A stretch of 32,945 nt of DNA, taken from assembly GCF_937910895.1 (NCBI RefSeq), contig NZ_CALEMI010000154.1, positions 1-32,945 on the forward strand. The letters run 5' to 3'. This document shows, piece by piece, positions 30,422 through 32,945 of this stretch. The number at the start of each line of letters is the position of its first letter. The stretch's first letter is position 1. The translations under genes were made by a program, and so were the position numbers. The notes beneath the pieces are model-generated. The model was not told the origin of the DNA. It made no database searches and saw only the letters and a program-made list of their open reading frames with translations. Source of the stretch: an uncultured Dokdonia sp. Its GTDB lineage: Bacteria > Bacteroidota > Bacteroidia > Flavobacteriales > Flavobacteriaceae.

Positions 30422-30670
30422 TTAATCTTCCCATCCGCATAATGTCCGACCAAGCTCCTTAGCAGTTTCTAAAGAGATTTCTTTTATCTCTTTTTTACAA
30501 CTACTGAGTCCTCTGCAATTTTCTTTATAGTGATATTTTTTGGCGGTAGTACTATTGCAGATGTAGACGTTTTCATTTATGAATTCATTTTTAAGATCAT
30601 TGATCTTAGGGTATGAATCATCTGTACAAAACAGGAAAATAAAGCAAGTAAATATTAAAAAACTTTTCAT
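30422..30670 (-). CDS. Small exported Cys-rich protein
   Basis: The 82-residue product has a hydrophobic start with a Cys at residue 15 (MKSFLIFTCFIFLFCTDDS), possibly a lipoprotein although the lipobox is not canonical. Its C-terminal half, VYICNSTTAKKYHYKENCRGLSSCKKEIKEISLETAKELGRTLCGWE, has the spaced Cys/His pattern (YHxxxCxxL...A...GRxxC) of small metal-binding-like domains found in secreted nucleases and phage proteins. The function is unknown. It starts 5 bases after the stop of the nuclease-like gene upstream, so it is in the same operon. Confidence 0.65.
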   Translation of the reverse strand: MKSFLIFTCFIFLFCTDDSYPKINDLKNEFINENVYICNSTTAKKYHYKENCRGLSSCKKEIKEISLETAKELGRTLCGWED

Positions 30671-30675
30671 ATCGT

Positions 30676-31725
30676 CTATTCGTAAAAGGTTATTGTTTTA
30701 AGAAGTTCGTCTTCATATTGATAGATTTCATCTAAGGAAGAAAGCTTCTCTTTTCGCTCTCTTTTATTTTCATCAAATATTCCTAAATATTTTGTTTTTC
30801 CATTAAAATGAAGTCTACATAAAGGCTTTCTATTATTATCGTCTAATAATATCCCAAAATAAGATTGTGTGTCTCTATATATAATACGCTCGATAGGTAG
30901 TTGCCTTCTCAAAATGGCAACAATAATTCTATACCCTTCCAACTCCTCTTCTGTCGTCGTTATTTTAGGATCTCCCTCTTCTACTTCTACTACTTCGCCT
31001 TGTTGTTTTTCTGTTTCTTTATTAAGTGCAGCATTTAATCTATCATTAACTCTATCTCCTAACGTTTGATTAAAAGCTTTATTAACCAAAACTGTAAACT
31101 CATCCATTACTTTCTCAGTTAATCTTCCAGTGTATACTTGATTTGCAAATAATCGTACAAAGTCAAATGAGGGTTCTTTCAGCTCTTGTAAAATCAATTT
31201 CTTAATTTCCTTGGTGTACTTTAATGAACTTGCGTTGTCAACAATATGATTGACATCAAAATTTGATTTATGAAACTTAATAATTTCACTTACTGTACTA
31301 TCTTTTAGATTTGTTATATTGAACTCTAAAAATGGTTTTTCATCCATTTTGTTTGTTTCTTCAAGATCCGTATAAAAACGATATTCTATCCCATTTGTTA
31401 GAAGTGCAAATCGGGTTTTTGTGGTGTGAAAGTATCTAAATAATTGAGAATTATGCGCATTAAGCTCTTCCCTCCAATTCTTACATTCAATGATTAAAAT
31501 TGGTTTCTCGTCCTGAAAAATAGCGTAATCTACTTTCTCTCCTTTTTTTAATCCTAAATCTGCGGTAAATTCAGGAACAACTTCTAAGGGATTGAAAGTG
31601 TCATATCCTAGAATATTTATGAATGGTAGTACAAAAGCATGTTTTGTAGATTCCTCCGTTTCAATACGTTCTTTTAAGTCCTCAATTTTGTCGGCTAACG
31701 CTTTGAGTTGGTTTTGTAGTTCCAT
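30676..31725 (-). CDS. Stand-alone HsdR-N-like restriction endonuclease-domain protein
   Basis: The 349-residue protein has, after a coiled-coil start, the type I restriction R-subunit N-terminal nuclease pattern: FVLPFINILGYDTFNPLEVVPEF, then KVDYAIF (Asp 66) and IIECKNW (Glu 80 and Lys 82), the PD-(D/E)XK triad, followed by FRYFHTTKTRFALLTNGIEYRFYTD. The rest (about 160-349) is unlike a helicase; it has a charged middle and ends with a KTITFYE tail. No methylase, specificity or helicase subunit lies next to it. Such orphan proteins are widespread and their activity is not established. Confidence 0.82.
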   Translation of the reverse strand: MELQNQLKALADKIEDLKERIETEESTKHAFVLPFINILGYDTFNPLEVVPEFTADLGLKKGEKVDYAIFQDEKPILIIECKNWREELNAHNSQLFRYFHTTKTRFALLTNGIEYRFYTDLEETNKMDEKPFLEFNITNLKDSTVSEIIKFHKSNFDVNHIVDNASSLKYTKEIKKLILQELKEPSFDFVRLFANQVYTGRLTEKVMDEFTVLVNKAFNQTLGDRVNDRLNAALNKETEKQQGEVVEVEEGDPKITTTEEELEGYRIIVAILRRQLPIERIIYRDTQSYFGILLDDNNRKPLCRLHFNGKTKYLGIFDENKRERKEKLSSLDEIYQYEDELLKTITFYE

Positions 31726-31770
31726 GATATTATGCTATTTCCTTTTGTTTAATTAAAATCAACTTTAATT

Positions 31771-32433
31771 TTATTCTAATATTGATCCATCTGTAAAAAT
31801 GATTTTTTCAGGTGTCCAAACTATTTTAACATCGTCCATATCTTTATTTCGGAGACGAGTATCTTCATCTCTAAATTGATTATAATCTGAAGTATAGGAT
31901 GCTTTTAAAATTTTAAACGCTTCAATCTTATCATCTACAGTTAAATTAATTGACTTAATTTCAACGTCAAATAAATCTCGAATAGAAACAGACCCTTTGA
32001 AAGCTCTTATGTCTTTTTTAGATTTATTTTCAAAAACAAAATCATACGTCAGATATTCTTGATAATCATATTTTTTAAACCCTTTATTATACATAGCCAC
32101 TGTAAGAGATGCTCCTAATCTCTGTCTATTTGCCTCTTCTTCTGCTTTTATTTTTTCTGCTAATTCTTCTTGCTCTTTCTTATACAATTTTGCTTCGTCA
32201 ATTATTTCAGCATACGTTTTTCCTTCTAAATCATCATTCGTTAGTTTTGATTTTAATATCCAACCAGCTAATATTTCAGCATCCTCCTCAGAAAGTTTAT
32301 CGCTTTCCTTAATTTCTTTAGCATCAATTTCTAGTGTATCCTCATTATACTTCTTATCTAAAGGAGATGAGCAAGATTGAAATACTAGAAATAGTAATAC
32401 GTAAATAATAGATTTTTTATTTGTTGATTTCAT
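31771..32433 (-). CDS. Lipoprotein with charged coiled coil
   Basis: The 220-residue protein has a lipoprotein signal (MKSTNKKSIIYVLLFLVFQSCSS, Cys at 21). An acidic helix-rich stretch follows (about 40-105, with EEQELAEKIKAEEEANRQR-like coiled coil), then a beta-rich domain (YDYQEYLTYDFVFENKSKKDIRAFKGSVSIRDLFDVEIKSINLTVDD) that resembles extracellular immunoglobulin-like folds found in other small lipoproteins. I do not recognise a named family. It lies 45 bases upstream of the nuclease-like gene and 11 bases after the small Cys-rich gene on the same strand. Confidence 0.7.
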   Translation of the reverse strand: MKSTNKKSIIYVLLFLVFQSCSSPLDKKYNEDTLEIDAKEIKESDKLSEEDAEILAGWILKSKLTNDDLEGKTYAEIIDEAKLYKKEQEELAEKIKAEEEANRQRLGASLTVAMYNKGFKKYDYQEYLTYDFVFENKSKKDIRAFKGSVSIRDLFDVEIKSINLTVDDKIEAFKILKASYTSDYNQFRDEDTRLRNKDMDDVKIVWTPEKIIFTDGSILE

Positions 32434-32444
32434 TTGTTATATTA

Positions 32445-32651
32445 TTATGATGTATGACAATCTCTTGAGCAATAATAACATCCGTTCACTTGATCATAAT
32501 GCTTTTTTGCTTCCTTAACAGCAGCCGTACAAGAATCAAATGTTCCCAAGTACTTTCTGTTTTCTTCTTTAGGTAACCAGCTGCATCCAGATGTATGGAC
32601 TTCGTGATCTCCATTGTTTTGTGCATTTTTGTTTACATAATATCTAGCCAT
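32445..32651 (-). CDS. Small Cys/His-rich protein
   Basis: The 68-residue product (MARYYVNKNAQNNGDHEVHT...) has HTSGCSWLP, FDSCTAAVKEAKKHYDQVNGCYYCSRDCHTS, with six cysteines and four histidines over the whole, which suggests a zinc- or metal-binding fold akin to the C-terminal half of the gene at 30422-30670. It has no signal peptide. It is the first gene of the minus-strand cluster; a -7 element TAAGTTTG (32689-32682) lies 31 bases upstream. Confidence 0.65.
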   Translation of the reverse strand: MARYYVNKNAQNNGDHEVHTSGCSWLPKEENRKYLGTFDSCTAAVKEAKKHYDQVNGCYYCSRDCHTS

Positions 32652-32945
32652 AATTTTATTACTTATTAGTTTTTATTACTCCAAACTTAAAAACATTAGT
32701 AATCAAACCTTTGTGGTTTTCCACAAGGCTTCTTATTAATCCAACGTGAGTTCGACGTAAAAAATTAGTAAGTCTTTTAGTGTAATTACGTTAAAATTTA
32801 ATGTAATCAACTTACAATCAACTTTTTGTTAATTTTATTTGCTCGTCCAAAGAAAACCGAACCAAAAGAAAAGACGCTTTTTATGCGTGTGATTTCTATT
32901 TCAGTTATAGGAACTTATGAATCTTCGATTTCTTAGGTATTTTTT
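32652..32945. other. Right-end gap with a candidate promoter
   Basis: No gene is seen. On the minus strand TAAGTTTG (32689-32682) fits TAnnTTTG and would serve the cluster at 30422-32651. Just upstream, CCTTTGTGG (32708-32716) and CCACAAGG (32721-32728) form a hairpin with one bulge, over the expected -33 region. The rest is AT-rich. Confidence 0.45.

Noticed and set aside
32840-32945. A coding end at the right edge on the minus strand
   Set aside because: Frames are short and interrupted; no family signal could be recognised.

Overview
The window looks like part of the chromosome of a low-GC marine member of the Flavobacteriaceae (Bacteroidetes). The evidence is: several promoters of the Bacteroidetes sigma-A type (TTG, about 19 bases, TAnnTTTG); almost no Shine-Dalgarno sequences; a ribosomal protein L21 with an Ala/Lys-rich tail and a helix-hairpin-helix domain; a 2TM-domain protein in front of dihydrofolate reductase; and lineage-typical families such as DUF6503 and the fused CzcA-outer-membrane-factor pump. 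A Dokdonia-like genus is a guess only.

Region 1, positions 1 to about 12,720, is all on the minus strand and looks like the end of an integrated mobile element. A heavy-metal efflux operon runs from 9019 leftward past position 1: a His-rich exported protein, a CzcA pump fused to its outer membrane factor, a CzcB-like adaptor lipoprotein, a PII-like protein, a truncated CDF-type transporter, a Fur-family regulator, a STAS/SEC14-like protein, a DoxX protein and a cut-off membrane protein. Upstream of it are plasmid/ICE-type genes: DUF932 with an overlapping 53-codon ORF, and a ParB-like protein. Both of these units are preceded by the same duplicated leader of about 144 bp. The region ends at a tRNA-Leu(UAG) gene, beside which lies the 5' half of a second tRNA-Leu. 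No integrase is in view, so the element, if real, continues to the left.

Region 2, about 12,900 to 30,400, is ordinary flavobacterial backbone: an Asp/Asn beta-hydroxylase-like protein, an M20 dipeptidase, a BlaI/BlaR1-type sensor pair with its operator-promoter, a serine beta-lactamase-like hydrolase, DUF4407, a CBM48 protein, a class-V PLP enzyme, 2TM protein and DHFR, an isochorismatase-like hydrolase, FabD, a repeat-rich lipoprotein, an XRE-S24 repressor, DUF2461, L21, L27 and DUF6503. It is studded with the palindrome CGCTTTCGCGAAAGCG (11 exact or near copies in about 17 kb, in genes and between them, in all three reading frames). No copy was found in region 1. Two further intergenic repeat families are present as inverted pairs.

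Region 3, about 30,420 to 32,945, is a minus-strand cluster of two small Cys/His-rich proteins, a lipoprotein and a stand-alone HsdR-N-like nuclease domain, again without the palindrome. It may be a small accessory island.

The signals most worth following are the highly iterated palindrome and its sharp boundary, the broken tRNA-Leu pair, the duplicated parB/DUF932 leader, the BlaI operators that contain the promoter elements themselves, and the intergenic repeat whose hairpin shows a compensatory change.
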